64,000 nucleotides of DNA from Patiria pectinifera (taxonomy: Eukaryota; Echinodermata; Asteroidea; Valvatida; Asterinidae), in NCBI GenBank assembly GCA_029964075.1, contig CM057133.1:16268699-16332698 (forward strand), in the 5' to 3' direction. The notes under the pieces were generated by a model, which worked only from the letters and a program-made list of their open reading frames with translations, was not told the origin of the DNA and searched no databases. The position numbers and the translations under genes are program-made. The number at the start of each line of letters is the position of its first letter. The stretch's first letter is position 1. Shown in pieces: positions 13,601-24,570 of the stretch.

Positions 13601-16600
13601 TTTATTCTTGCATCCGCCGAAAACAAGCCATCCAATATTATTATTATTATTTATATCAGGCTGACTTGATCCGCAAGAAGCACAACTCAAGACACTGTCT
13701 TCATTACATCTTTTTTCGTTTTCATCAAACGTTTTGAAGCTGCCAATGTAATTTTTGACAACAGTGCGCATATACCTGGCCTTCTGCGTGATGCATGCGC
13801 ATGGCGTGTTCCGTCCGTGTTCGACGGTACGCGCGCGCTACGCTCTGTTGAGTGGTTGGCAACTGTGACTTTCTATGCTCTTGATCAAGCGGGAACCAGT
13901 GAAAATGCCCGGATGACTGCAATAACAATGTTATTGCAGTCAACCGGGTACTTTATTATTGTAGTCATCCGGGAACTTTTTATGAAAGCATACAATACGC
14001 TGATTTATTTTTTACCGCTGGAAGCCTGAAATAAATAATAATTGTACATATTGTACTGTTCTTTATTCCACTGATGGCAAGTTTTGATCCTGTCTCTGAT
14101 TTACCACACACACACAAAACTAGCCACCAAGCCGGAAGAGATATCCACCAAGCCCTTCACCGGCGTCAAGCACAGCTTCAAGACCATGCCGGACGGCCGT
14201 CTGATCATCACCGAGCCTGAGAACGAGGAAAGCGAAGAGAAGGAAGGAAAGCAAATAGGGAAGAAGAAGAAGAAGAAGGGAGGGAAAAAGGAAGATGGGG
14301 AGGAGATGATGGATGACTTGGAGGAACTGATGGATGAGGAACTGGCTGCAAGAAAGGTTGGGACAAAAAAAAAGAACAAATACTGGATTTCTTTATGGAC
14401 CGGTCGGGCAGCAATTGCATAAAATTGAAGGGGGCACTATTCTGTTCGTGTTTTCTTTTCTTATTTTAAAGGTACAGTCCATCATTTGTAATTTGTGCAT
14501 TTTGTTCGTTTGAAGCAACAAACGTGCTCAAAATCTAAAGAAGGGTACTGAACAACTAACCTGATGAAGTTTCAGCTCAGCTTCAGCTGTATATTCCGAG
14601 AAAAACAGCGTTCTAGGATCTCGATTTCAAATCAGAAGTTGCTGAATCATGTTTTGAATTGGGCCTGAATTCAGCGTCCGAGACACATTCTCACTGAGCC
14701 GATTGCAGCTACGCGATGTCGCGCACTGATCCGACGAATTATAGCAACCACGCCACTGCCATTATTGCACGTGCCCCTCCCCACCCCCCTTGTCCTTTCT
14801 GCTGACTTACCATTGGCTACATCAGAATCAGATTCAAATCAGCTGGCCTTGGCCTTGGCCTTGGCCTTGGCTGATGCACGAGTATGCAACATGTCTGTTT
14901 TAAAGGCATATAGGATCATTTGCTTTTCATGCATTTTGTTGGTTTTCCAATAATAACACCACTCAAAACCCAAAGAAGCATGTTCAAGGCCTAACCTGTT
15001 GAAGTTTCAGCTCAGTGGATAGTAGCCTATTCAAGAAAACGGTGAAAAACCATGCACAACCGTTTGGTCACGAAACATGATTTTGTCAAATTCCATAAAT
15101 CGGTCAGTTGACTGATCGTTGGAAGTCACAGGCTACATTTGTTTATTTACTTCTGAACGACAACAAGCCAGACAAAATAATTTCATGGAGTGTTTAGTAC
15201 AAGTACGATATTTTAAAATATTTTAAACCGAGCATGTTTTTTTTGGATGATAATCTGGTAGGTTACTTTTTGGATAAATGCAAATGATACTATACGCCTT
15301 TACACCGGTTCATGCCGGAGGCTGTGTCTACACACAAACAATTTCCGAATTTCAGATCGGATGACTGAAAAACCCACAACGACAAAGGCCGGAAAATATC
15401 TGTCAGCGAGCCACAACCACTGACCGAGGCCGGAGTGAATATTAAACCTGTGCCTTGGTCCGCTCTTGTCAAAATAAACCCGACCTCAAGTGGTTAATTA
15501 ATGTTCCTCTTGTGAAGTTATTGTGCTTTGTGTTTCTCCTACAGACTGGTCGGAAGAGAAAAATTGAGGACTTCAGTGTCAGTGATGATGAGGACGAAAC
15601 ACCCAACAAATACCAAGGTATAACTTCAAACCATGAGCGCACTCATTGATTTCTTTTAGATTATTGCTACTTTTATTTAGTATACTTTTAATTTATTTTT
15701 ATGAATCTGCCTTCATTCCCCCCCCCCCCCACCCCAATGGAGGTTGGAAACGCAACGATTGAATTTTGTTATGCTGTATCATAATTCGAAACTTATATCT
15801 CCTTTGGTTTGTTTTTGTTTTGCTTGTTTTCCTGCTTAGCTGGTGGCAGTGGTATTCACAGACCTGTGGCTATTGCTAAGTGCACATTGAAAGAACCGGG
15901 AACGGAATACAAGGCAAAGGTGTGTTTTTCTTTTATGATTATCTTGATCTTGACAAATTCAGTTTTGTATGTTTTGATAAACCAAAAGAAATGGAAACAA
16001 TTGTGACCTACTTTGCATGAAAAATAACAAGCCACTCAGTTTTGGTACCCTTTCATTCTCCATTTATAACTTTGGACAGGAACGAATTAACATTTGAATA
16101 CAAATAGAATTGGTGGTTTTTTTTTTCAAATTTGACAGATTTGGTTTTATATTTCCAACAGCATTCAGAGTTAAACAAATAAAAATCCTAAGTGAATGTA
16201 CTGCGCCAAATTTTCGCTTATATGTCAAGTAATTAAAACTGCAATGTATAACCGATATTTACAGTTTGACTCACAATTCGGGCAATTCACAATGCAGTGC
16301 GCCACCAAGAGTTTGCCACGCAGAGTTTATTTTTCCCAGTGCATTGCGGGAGATGGTCGACAAATTGGCAGCGCGGGATATTTGAAATTGTTAATTTGTC
16401 CGGTCAGTAGATTCGTATGCATATAATTGTAGTATCTGGTTGCCCTTTTCTTTTCTTTTTATCAATATGGTGTTTTTTAGTAAGGAGGCAGAACGCTATG
16501 CCCCAATACATAACAAATTTGCTCAAGTTGTCTACTGACACTCCCATGTGCCATGGTTTGTTGACCGTAAACTTGAAAAATTGACTCTCCATGGCAAACT

Positions 16601-19600
16601 CTTGGTAGCACTTTGCATTGTGAATGTCCGAATTGTTACCTACTTTGCGTGAAAAATAACAAGCCACTTGACACCCTTTCATTCTCTATAACTTTGGACA
16701 ATAACGTAATTTACATTTGAATAAAAATAAAATTGGTTTTTTCTTTTTCAAATTTGACAGATTTCGTTTTATATTTCCAACAGCAATCTCTAGAGAGAAG
16801 AAGTTAAACCAAAAAAAATCTTAACTGGATGTACTGCGCCAAATTTTTGCTTTTATGTCAAGGAATTAAAAGCAATGTATATCTGATATTTACAGTTTGA
16901 CTCACAGTAGTTAGAACTTCACTGTTGTAATTTCTGTTTTGGCAGAAAGCAAAAGGTGACATCAAGAAGAAGAACAAGCACGATCCCTACGCCTACATAC
17001 CTCTCAGTAGACAGCAGCTCAATCGAAGGTCAGTCTTAGTGCTCCTCCACTATTTTTCCAGGGCTGTTTATCATTGTGACAATTTTCTGCTGCTCTTTTG
17101 CAAAGGTTGAGTTGAATCTTGTTCATTCATGTATTTGTTTTATGCTGTCATCCTCATCAATGAAAAATATGCTTGAGCTTAGAAAATTTTCAGGAGCTTA
17201 AGGAATGAGATCCCTTACCGCCCAGTTCCCAGACGGTCTGGGCTAAGCCTCGCCCACTCCGAGAAAGGGATTGGGACTCCTCTCCAAAGTGGGCAGTACA
17301 AGTCTGACTGGTGGGCCCTCTCCTGAACCTAACAAAAGAAGCAATTTGCAAGTCGAGAATCCTCGCAGCCGGGTAACAGAGACCCGGCAAATCCCTGCCG
17401 TGGACTGCTATTGTTGGTGACCCACTATTGAAAAGTTTGAGCGATCAGTTAACAAGAGTTTCAATTAGTCACCTTAAATGTATACAAATGTATACGGACA
17501 TGCACCGATGAATCCCTGAATCTGACTTTTAAAGCAAACGGGGTTGGTATTTTGTTCAGTATTAAGATCAGAATTCCCCAGTTTGTTCTATTTACGTGCA
17601 TTAAAGTTAATGTGCTCGCTGCGACATTAGAGTTCCGTTTATCGCAAAGTATAGTGAAAGGGTATCAGTCTATTATGTTTTCAGCGTGTCACACACTTTC
17701 TGTCTGACACCCAGTGCAACAAAGCAGTACAAATGGGCTGTTCCTTTGGTTAGATATACCCGTTGGGCTGTATGTATTCGATATTAAGACATGAGGGAGA
17801 CCGTTCAATGAATGACAAAGGAGGTTTGCTCTTGTAGCATGAATTTAGGTCGTATGAAGTACGGACTCATTGGAGGTATTGCGCATGCTCTTGCATAGAT
17901 AATTAGGAGATGGACCGGTCACGTGAGAGGGTTTAACCAATAAAGGGGAAAAGAGTCCGATTTCCATGTGAGTCCGATTTTCGTACACGGATGACGGGCG
18001 GGAACGTGGTCCATGCAGTAGTCATTCACAAGTTGCTTTCACAGCTCAATGGTTTGACTATATTAGAATGTACGTGTTCACGTACAATTTTGCAATGTCT
18101 TATCTTGCATATTTTCTAGATAGAAATTAAAATAGTTAGAAATTTTTTTTTCCAACTATTAATTGAAATGAGTCTCAGGGTGAGCAAAAAATGTACACAT
18201 AAACATCTGGTTTCAGAATTTAAAGTGAATGAAGTTTTTGCATCAACAGAAAAACTTAAACCTTAAAACAAAGGGGAAAAATAATACGCTGTACGTCAAG
18301 CAATCAGTAAAACCCATATAGGCCTACATTTACACGTGTTCATGCAAAGAAAATACTGCCATTCTATACTCTATAGCAAAGAAAATTCTGCAGATAATCA
18401 TAGCCAGGGCAAACCAACTGCAAGTTGGCCAGGCGCTGTAATCCTCGAACAATAACCACTAATCCGTTGATAGCGACCAAGAGAGCCACTCCAGTCAACC
18501 AAGCTCACGCTTGAATAAGAGCTACAGAGTGGGTCATTCCCACCCGCTTCTCGAGCGTCATCCTTGAGTAGTGCCCAGTATGCATACAGATCGGCCACTT
18601 CATACCGATCAAGCCCATCCGCTTCTATTCTCAAACGGGTATCGGACTTTTCTGTTTGAATGCGGTGAATTAGGCAAGTGCGGTGTCGTAGTCTAAAATT
18701 CAAAACATCAAAATATTACCACACGCAAAACAATTCATGTTCGTAATATGGGGAATACTTTATTTCAAATAATACAGAATTAGGTATTTCGTACATTTGA
18801 TCAAATCCGAGAATATAGATATCGAACATCGTATTTCGATAAATTCAAAGAAAAAAAATCACACCATTGTTCAAATATAGAACTTTGCAATCTCGGCAGT
18901 TGTATCAAGTTTATTTGTCAAATAAATTCATGCAAAAACAAAACACTTGAATTTTATGAAGCTAGAAAAGAATAAAATTCAACAAAAAATATAATGATAG
19001 CCAGTGTCTTTCACACCAACACAACTTGAGTTGGGCGCTGTAATCCTCGAACAATAACCACTAATCCGTTGATAGCAGCTATTGTTGTGAGGGTACAGTG
19101 TTCGTCCCATTCCGGATCTCATTCCTAAGGAGCTGGGCTCAAACCTGTTTGCTCAGGAAAACACGTAGTAGGTGCCTACAACTGTTTTATGATGTGTTTG
19201 TTTTTTACAGCACTTGGTTATCCATGAAACCTGAACGTATTGTGTTGCTGTGGGTCACACCCATTAGCAATGGCAACAAATGAAATTTAGTGATCACTGT
19301 GGTGTACTCCCTGAATTAATATTTAAAAAAATGATGTACATGTATGTAGGTTTAAATCTCACCTACAGGGTGGTATAAAACACTTTTTCAAATGCAGACA
19401 TCTCAAAATTGGGTAGACTTGTTGATATTTTTTAATATATTCTAAAACTGCAATATCTTGGTGGTATGTGGTAAAAAAAACAGCATTGAAAATAAAGCCT
19501 AAATTAAGAAATGGCGGCCGTTTACAGAAAAATGGTCAAAAATGAGTGTGTCCACACGCGTGTATCATATATTGTCATTGTTATCGCAGTTCTTTCTGCA

Positions 19601-20506
19601 CACAGGTCTATTGTTTTGACCATATCCCGCAATAACACTCTTGTGAACAAACTGGTTTTTGACCAATTCTCTGTAAATTGCAGCCATTTCTTAATTTAGC
19701 CTTTATTTTCAATGCCGTTTTCACCATATAGCGCCAAGGTTTTGTAGTTTAGAAATATCATCGAACAATTTCAACATGTCTTTCCCATTTTGAGAAATCT
19801 GTGTATAAAAAGGGTTAGCCTTTTTATGGGAGGCCACCACGCTGTGTGAAGTCTGGACATTACCTTTTCCAAAGCTCTCATAAGAAATCATGTTTGTGGC
19901 CCCTGCCCCACTATTTTTTTCTTTTCAATAATATGACATGCACTATTATAATATTTCTCTTTCATTGTAAATTTTGTTATCTTTCTTATACACTCGGGAC
20001 TTTCTCTGATTTTATGATTTTTTTTGTCAGAAGTTGCCCTGACTTCATGAATTTTGTCAGGATTTTTCCTGAATTCAGGATGTTCAAGGAACCCTTTTGA
20101 AATCTGGAGTCCCTGATTTTATTAATGTTGGGTGTTTTTACCTATAAAGGTTTACATAACAAGAGAAATTTGCATTTTAGAGGTGCCTTAAAAGGCAAAT
20201 GTATACAAGCATGTACCATAGATCCTACATTGCTCTGTGGCCCTCGCCCTCACACCCTATGCCAATTATTTTGTGGATTTTTTCGTTTTCTCCCAATCTC
20301 ACCCCTGCTAACATTAAATATATCATGCATAGCCTTCAATGTTAAATTTCAAAATGTGACTCGCTAAAGTTTTTTATACCTTCCACTTTTGTCTTTTTGC
20401 TTTTTCGTTTCACAGAATGAAAGCCCAATCTGCCGGTCTATGGAAGAAGCTTGCTCCAAAAGGGAAGAGAGGTGCTAAGCAGTCCCAGAAAGGACACAAG
20501 AAATGA
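4667..20506 (+). CDS. RRP12: RRP12-like ribosomal RNA processing protein, C-terminal 397 residues (9 exons, 5' part outside window)
   Basis: RRP12 is a HEAT-repeat nucleolar/nuclear protein needed for pre-rRNA processing and export of pre-ribosomal subunits. Exons, joined by phase and splice sites: 4667-4824, 9068-9159, 11137-11316, 12263-12465, 14124-14356, 15545-15617, 15840-15919, 16946-17028 and 20416-20506 (TGA). All introns are GT-AG and the frame is continuous throughout. The first exon is HEAT-like (REVLSPTLGFVKVLVTILED). The second ends in the family motif FIRKFG. Next comes an acidic/lysine-rich tail with DGRLIITEPE, GSGIHRPVA and DPYAYIPLSRQQLNRR, ending in a basic KGHKK stretch. 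These blocks appear in the same order as I recall for vertebrate RRP12. The protein is usually about 1,300 residues, so roughly two thirds is missing on the left. Introns are large (up to 4.2 kb) and full of small transposons. The acidic middle part is low-complexity and poorly conserved. Identity is near certain; exact splice sites are inferred. Confidence 0.93.
4925..5475. mobile_element. TTAA-flanked inverted-repeat element, copy 1 (Kolobok/piggyBac-type MITE)
   Basis: TTAA occurs at 4925-4928 and again at 5472-5475. The ends are inverted versions of AGSTACAGTCCATC (left CTACAGTCCATCATTTGC, right ATGGATTGTACC). A second full copy with the same ends and TTAA duplication lies at 41434-41983, and partial copies at 8028-8257 and about 14466-14765. 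It has no coding capacity. A TTAA target duplication is typical of Kolobok and piggyBac relatives; which superfamily is uncertain. It lies in an RRP12 intron. Confidence 0.8.
5643..5715. repeat. CAT/ATC microsatellite with poly-C tract
   Basis: A (CAT)n run is interrupted by about 18 consecutive C bases and then continues as (CAT)n. The poly-Pro/His/Ser ORFs read here in three frames come from this repeat and are not genes. Confidence 0.9.
6883..7383. mobile_element. CAGGGTGAGT-type inverted-repeat element, full copy in RRP12 intron
   Basis: Two long arms (about 240 bp each) are inverted copies of each other. The left reads GCAAGTAAAAAAAAACGAAA, then ACCACCGTTTTAAAG. The right reads AACGGTGGTTGTGTTTAA, then ACTCACCCTGTA. 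The arms meet in a short centre near 7135. No ORF is plausible. TA-flanked ends in a better copy (46899-47413) suggest a Tc1/mariner-type or similar non-autonomous element. Confidence 0.8.
8028..8257. mobile_element. Truncated copy of the TTAA-flanked element
   Basis: It shares GAATTCAGGCCCAATTC, CATGATTCAGCAACTT and GAAACTTCATCAG with the full copies at 4925-5475 and 41434-41983. It ends in the same terminal sequence (GATGGACTATACG) followed by TTAA. The opposite end is absent. Confidence 0.7.
8350..8904. mobile_element. Mutator-like (MULE) non-autonomous element with 9-bp target duplication
   Basis: Inverted termini run about 155-160 bp each: TAGTCCGAGTAACTAGGACT at the left, its complement at the right. 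They are flanked by the direct repeat CTGGAATGG at 8341-8349 and 8905-8913 (11 bp identical if the outermost T/A are counted as flank). A 9-bp duplication with long inverted repeats is characteristic of Mutator-like elements. The centre holds paired CCAAT boxes and a short ATG exon with a splice donor (separate entry). A one-armed relative lies at about 55813-56123. Inserted in an RRP12 intron. Confidence 0.8.
8617..8730 (+). other. Promoter-like segment and exon-like ORF carried inside the MULE
   Basis: CCAAT at 8617-8621 and an opposing ATTGG at 8636-8640 precede an ATG in good context (AAAATGG) at 8677. The frame reads MAASNKAFATRMFPELK over exactly 17 codons (8677-8727) and ends at a consensus donor AAG|GTGAAA. 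This layout looks like a captured gene promoter plus first coding exon. I do not recognise the peptide. It may be a chance reading; the same exon end recurs, mutated, in the relative near 56.1 kb. Confidence 0.35.
10630..10890 (+). repeat. C-rich minisatellite (CCCACGCCCT-like units)
   Basis: About 260 bp of degenerate tandem units such as CCCTCCCACG and CCCCCACA, almost free of G on this strand. It is open in three frames as a Pro/His/Thr-rich peptide. That long ORF runs on into the real RRP12 exon at 11137 only by read-through of intron sequence. Confidence 0.85.
11412..11912. mobile_element. CAGGGTGGAT-type inverted-repeat element in RRP12 intron
   Basis: TA at both edges flanks arms of about 220 bp that are near-perfect inverted copies. 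The left starts CAGGGTGGATTAAAAAAAAC, the right ends ATCCACCCTG. Shared internal blocks include AGGGAGATATCC and ACTGCTCAGTCAACCGTGAA. It resembles the CAGGGTGAGT family in its tips but not in its body. Non-coding. Confidence 0.8.
13056..13427. mobile_element. GGATCC-tipped inverted-repeat element
   Basis: The tips are CAGGCGCGGATCCAAGG and CCTGGATCCGCCCCTG. Inside each tip are G-rich and C-rich runs respectively. A related copy with tips GGGCGGATCCAG and CTGGATCCACCC lies at 20825-21047. Non-coding; small ORFs over the poly-G/C runs are artefacts. Confidence 0.65.
13500..13640. repeat. Long hairpin with CGAAG-type loop
   Basis: A near-perfect palindrome with arms of about 65 nt: AATATTGGATGGCTTT pairs with AAGCCATCCAATATT, and CTATGACAATATTGC pairs with GCAATATTGTCATAG. 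The loop contains GAGTCGAAGACGAG. It sits in an RRP12 intron. The layout matches the hairpins at about 57753-57902 and 24000-24034. Confidence 0.8.
14466..14765. mobile_element. Truncated copy of the TTAA-flanked element
   Basis: It starts after TTTAAAGG with TACAGTCCATCATTTG and follows the full copies through GAAGTTTCAGCTCAGCTTCA and CGACGAATTATAGCAACCAC. It then stops, with no second terminus. Confidence 0.7.
14900..15302. mobile_element. TTAA-type inverted-repeat element, second family
   Basis: Left end TTAAAGGCATATAGGATC and right end GATACTATACGCCTTTA are inverted matches with GCAAATGATC-like inner tips. A related, longer and more diverged copy spans about 23275-23941, sharing GCTTTTCATGCATTTT and GACTGATCGTTGGAA-like blocks. 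Non-coding. In an RRP12 intron. Confidence 0.65.
18433..19076. repeat. Direct repeat of about 42 bp in the last RRP12 intron
   Basis: The block starting GCGCTGTAATCCTCGAAC and ending AATCCGTTGATAGC occurs at 18433-18474 and again at 19035-19076, about 600 bp apart in the same orientation. Flanks differ. It could be a repeat family or the edges of a decayed insertion. A 101-codon ORF on the - strand overlaps the first copy and has no recognisable domain. Confidence 0.5.
19368..19815. mobile_element. Inverted-repeat element in last RRP12 intron
   Basis: Arms of about 200 bp are inverted matches. GCATTGAAAATAAAGCC and AAATTAAGAAATGGC on the left pair with GCCATTTCTTAATTTAG and TTATTTTCAATGCC on the right. 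The left edge begins CAGGGTGGTATAAAACAC. The 62-codon ORF in the middle is not convincing. Confidence 0.6.
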
Positions 20507-20770
20507 TCCAAAGATAACTAAAGAACTCCCTGAAGAGACTTGCGCGAAAAAAAAAATCCACTTTGTTTCTGTTATCTCATGAATGCACACTGCAGTATTC
20601 TCCAGAAGAATTCGTGAGACATTGCCAAATTATTTTTTTCCCACTTTCTGTGAAATTTTCGTTAGCCTTGCTTTATATACTGGTGTTGAAGAGCAAGGTG
20701 CGAAAGTAACAGCTTGATGAATTATTCATTAATTAAACTGCATAATAACATAAATAAATATTATAAGGCT
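20507..20770 (+). other. Probable RRP12 3' UTR
   Basis: This follows the RRP12 stop codon directly. An AATAAA-type signal lies in the run near 20750-20758, which would end the transcript near 20.77 kb. That sits just before an inverted-repeat element whose first arm begins at 20825. The polyadenylation site is inferred only from the hexamer. Confidence 0.4.
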
Positions 20771-20824
20771 TTGGAGCGTTTCTTTGATGATCAAAGAAAT
20801 CCCAAATTAGTTTCACCATCTACA

Positions 20825-21047
20825 AGGGCGGATCCAGAACACAATTTTTTGGGGGGACCAATTTTTTTGGATTCTAGATGCTCTGTGGTGCGATCTGAGG
20901 CAATTTCTGACCACTTTAACCAATGTTTTTTTGAGGAAAAGATGGTGGTGTACTCATTGCCTGCCTTTATTGCGAAAAAAAAATAAAATATATTAGTTTT
21001 GTTTCGTTTAAGCCTGCCACCCAGCCCCCCCCCTGGATCCACCCTTG
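20825..21047. mobile_element. GGATCC-tipped inverted-repeat element, second copy
   Basis: Tips GGGCGGATCCAGAA and CCCTGGATCCACCC are inverted relatives of the 13056-13427 copy. Poly-G and poly-C runs lie just inside. Confidence 0.55.
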
Positions 21048-21391
21048 ACCATTTATAATATGCATTTGGTTTATAGATTGCAAAAAGTGGTATCTTAGGC
21101 AATACAGCAAAGTTAATGACTCTATTTAAAGATGTATGGTCTATTAAAAGATGCATGGATGTCTATTTGAAGATGTATGGAGATCCATTAAATCAATAAT
21201 TTGCACACCACATGATACAAACAGATTCTTGGCTTATCCTTACAGTCACTTATTAACTGTCGGCAATTACAATGTTCTAAAAAGCAAATTGCATCATTAT
21301 AGTCACTTTATATCTTTCATAGTTCCAAATATTTTCAAGATTGTCCATCTCATAGATGGTGATTGGTTACTATACCAGCTGCTATATCAGC

Positions 21392-21662
21392 TGGAGCCCT
21401 GTGGTCCGATGGTTACGGTGTTCGACTCACGTGCCGTGGTACGTGGGTTCGAACCCTGACGGGGGACATGGTGCTTGTGTTCTTGGGCAAGACACTTTAC
21501 TACAATTGCCTCTCTCCTCCCAGGTGTATAAATGGGTACCTGTGAGGGTAGAGACTAGAATGCGCTGATCTCGAGCTGCTGCAAAAACTGGTCTCGTGCC
21601 TGATGAACAGGGGTAATAATTGCAAAGCGCTTTGAGACCGTTGGTATAAAGCGCTATTCGCC
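21392..21662 (+). mobile_element. tRNA-derived SINE
   Basis: The tRNA-like head GTGGTCCGATGGTTACGG carries the B box GTGGGTTCGAACCC near 21443. The body includes TTGGGCAAGACACTTTAC, CCAGGTGTATAAATGGGTAC and a tail with AAGCGCTTTGAGACCG and AAGCGCTATTCG. The same body runs on the - strand at 48768-49010. Confidence 0.8.
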
Positions 21663-21957
21663 CCGTTCACAAGTACCCCCTCACCGGCAAAGAAAGTACA
21701 ATTGGGGGTGACCGAATGACGCCTTTTTACCCGACTGCAATATTTTGCTGCGAAGCGCGGCCACTGCTTGTACATTATACAAATCCCCTGGTGTATGTGC
21801 GTCACACACAAGGAACGGTGCGCGTGCGTCAACCAGCGAAATGTATGTGTCCCGCCCATGGGACGTCGTTGCTAGGTAAAAGGGCGCCCTGTTTTTGTTA
21901 GCGCACGGAGCCCATATAAGCACCACATTGATATTATTATTTGAACCAGCCAGCTGA

Positions 21958-22135
21958 CTCTGGCAATTGCAATCTGGATGGTCAAGTGGAAAGACATTTG
22001 CACTAGTCAGCTTGAGGTCATGGGTTCTAGTTCCACCTGAAGCTTGACCATTTTTTCCCCCCAAGACCTCAGACAACACCGAGTATAAAGTGTTCATAAA
22101 AAAAAATCGTGTCTGTGAAGGACAACACGAAATAT
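21958..22135 (+). mobile_element. tRNA-derived SINE, short type
   Basis: The head GGATGGTCAAGTGGAAAGAC carries a degenerate B box (GGGTTCTAGTTCC near 22022). It is followed by GAGTATAAAGTGTTCATA and GTGAAGGACAACACG, the same style of tail as the SINE at 4076-4332. Confidence 0.65.
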
Positions 22136-23969
22136 CAACTTTAGTTTTTGAAGAGTACAAACTAATTGTAGTCGGCAAAAACACCACAATAACACAGCAT
22201 GGGAAAGACTGAATGAAGTAACTTGGTGTCGTGAATATTGCGATCACTGTTTCAGCTTACTACTCGGGCGTGGTAGCAAGCTAGTTTGAAGAAACTGGAG
22301 AGAGATGTTGACAAAATCGTGTTAAAGGAAACCACTTTATTTTACTTCACTTTCCACCAAACAGCTGAAGTCTCAGAAGATTGTATGCAATGCAATGGTG
22401 GGGACTTACAAACAAATCTGTACATGACAGACGAAACCCTTACAAAGTCTGATCCAGTGTCACTAAAGGAAGATGAACTAATATTCTCCCCTACCCCTTT
22501 TTTCTGTCATTGCAAAACGTATCTTGGGACCATGTAAGCTGTTGCCGAAGACGATTGATAACTATCCAGCAAGTAAAACTTTCTTGTGAAAACCCAGGCT
22601 GCAGATTAAATCTCCCCCTGTTAAAAAAAGGCCAGAATCCCACAGGTTTACAGGCGGTTTTCAGTAGTTCTCCGAATGATTTCCCTACGGTATTAAAAAG
22701 ACAAACAAGCTCAACAAAAAAGCAAGATCTTGAAAGAAAAATTCAATTTTACAAGGCACGGCAGGGCATGGCACACATCAAATTAAAGCTTGTTAAACTT
22801 CTTCACTCAAGTTTTTTTTACTATTATTTTTGAGTAATCCTGAGCCTGTTGGGATGATATTCTTTTGGAGAGATGTCATCTCTTGAAGTAGCCCTGAAGC
22901 CAATTGCCAATCCGAAAGATGGTCCCTGAACAACATTGCAATATATAGTGCATTAATCGTCGGCGTATAATTCAAGTTTCCCTGATTGCTATAGCTCCTG
23001 TTCATCAGAGCAGCAACACGCAGTCGTGTTATCCCATACTTAACAGGATCCCTATATTGTTCCCATCTTTTGATCCTATTGTTTGTACTCTTTTTCTCAA
23101 CATCTCCCTTAAGGTTTGTACACGAAAAACCTCCCGAGGGTTTGGCTCAGCTGAGCTTGTCCTCGGGGTAAGTATTATCGCAAACCCCCCATTGTCCCAA
23201 GTCCTCGGTCGTGAAGGATAACAAGAGCACTTCATTTGACAAACTCTGGAGTGTGTGGACTACAAAACCCGCTTTTCAAGACATACAGAATTATTTGCTT
23301 TTCATGCATTTTCCAATAACACTCCACTCACAATCAAAACAAGTGAAGGATGTCCAAAACCTTAAGCTGTTAAATTGACAGCTCGGTGGATATTACACAG
23401 TGAAAAAAACCATGCACAACATTTCCATCACAAAACACAAATCCGTCTATATTGTCATTGAAGATTTTATTTCCAAAAGTCAGTCTGTTGCAGCAGCGTA
23501 TCCAGCTTTTGATGTGGGGGGGGGCAACCGATATCCGCGCCGAAATGTAGACGTAGCTTCTCCGGACACTAGCCTTCCGTGAAATGAAAAAGCAGGGGGG
23601 CTGGTACCCATCTTCCAAATGGGGGCGCTCTTCAAAACTTACCATTATTATGCACACTACATATAAAACGGCGCATTGTAATGTTGTTCAGCGGGTTTTC
23701 TTTGGTGGGATTGATGTCAGAAGAACTCAAAAACAAATTGTCAAAACAATCCGGGGAAGTGCCCCCCATACGTCACTGGTCTGTTGGCTGATCGTTGGAA
23801 ATCACCTGCATTTTTCTTTTTCTTCTAAAAATGTCAGCAAGCCTTACTGAATAGTTTCCAAGTGTGTGTAGTACCAGTGCGATTTTTAATACAAGTAAGC
23901 CTTTTTTAGGACAATTGCAAATGATCCTAATATGCTTTTAAGAGGGGCGGTTCTAGGTTAAGGAGAATA

Positions 23970-24570
23970 CACGAGAAAGTGTGGATTCGTAATTTAAGAA
24001 TTCACGAGGCGCGAAGCGCCGAGTGAATTCGTAAATTAACAACAATTCCCCTAACAGAAGTATTGGAAAGCATGTTGCAACCTGACGCCACTTTTTTCTT
24101 CATATATCATCTCAATTAAGGTCATTCGTTGCAAAAATCATGATCAAACATGAATCTGGGACTGAGAAATGTTTCCAATTTTGTTAGGAAATACTTGAAA
24201 TTACTCTCCATAGACTTTGTACACAAGCGCGGAAGTGGCGTCAGGTTGCAACAGTTTTTCCAACCAAGTCATTTTGTGTGTATAGGCTCCTTACATAAAT
24301 ATGGACAGTTCAGACGACGATTTCTTTCTGACTAAAAGTAGTTTTTGCAGTGACGGCGGAAAATCTGACAGTGAAGATGCATTGGTAATTTTCGGAAAGC
24401 AAATTTTCACGCTGATCATGGTCCTATTCATGCTCATTATGGAGAGCAATTGTCCGACATGTTCAAAGTGTGGATTCGTAACTCCGAATCCACACTTTAC
24501 TAAAGATTCGTAGTTCCGAATCCACACTTTGTGACCAGTGTAAGAGATTCGTAGATCCGAATCCACACTT
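23970..24570. mobile_element. Palindrome-rich element with GTGTGGATTCG termini
   Basis: The left edge reads AAAGTGTGGATTCGTAA and the right edge TCCGAATCCACACTTTT. Inside are a hairpin with loop GAGGCGCGAAGCGCCGAG (about 24000-24034), an inverted pair GTTGCAACCTGACGCCACTT / AAGTGGCGTCAGGTTGCAAC (about 24074 and 24230), and three successive GATTCGTA..TCCGAATCCACACTT palindromes at 24467-24570. An acidic 70-codon ORF (24301-24513) starts inside it. Confidence 0.6.
24301..24513 (+). other. Acidic 70-codon ORF inside palindrome-rich element
   Basis: An ATG in good context starts MDSSDDDFFLTKSSFCSDGG and continues with KSDSEDA, an acidic Ser/Asp-rich opening. A possible donor (GCATTG|GTAATT) follows codon 28, so only the first part may be coding. 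Such acidic openings occur in transposases and in many host genes; I do not recognise a family. It could be a remnant of the parent transposon's ORF, a captured exon, or chance. Confidence 0.25.

Noticed and set aside
17195..17410. snRNA- or retrotransposon-like GC-rich segment (GGGCGAGGCTTA on the - strand, as in U1)
   Set aside because: Only the short motif matches; the 5' end, stems and Sm site expected for U1 are absent.
21681..22247. 188-codon - strand ORF
   Set aside because: It contains the GGTRTHDLKL-type reading that comes from translating a tRNA-derived SINE on the wrong strand; no other domain.
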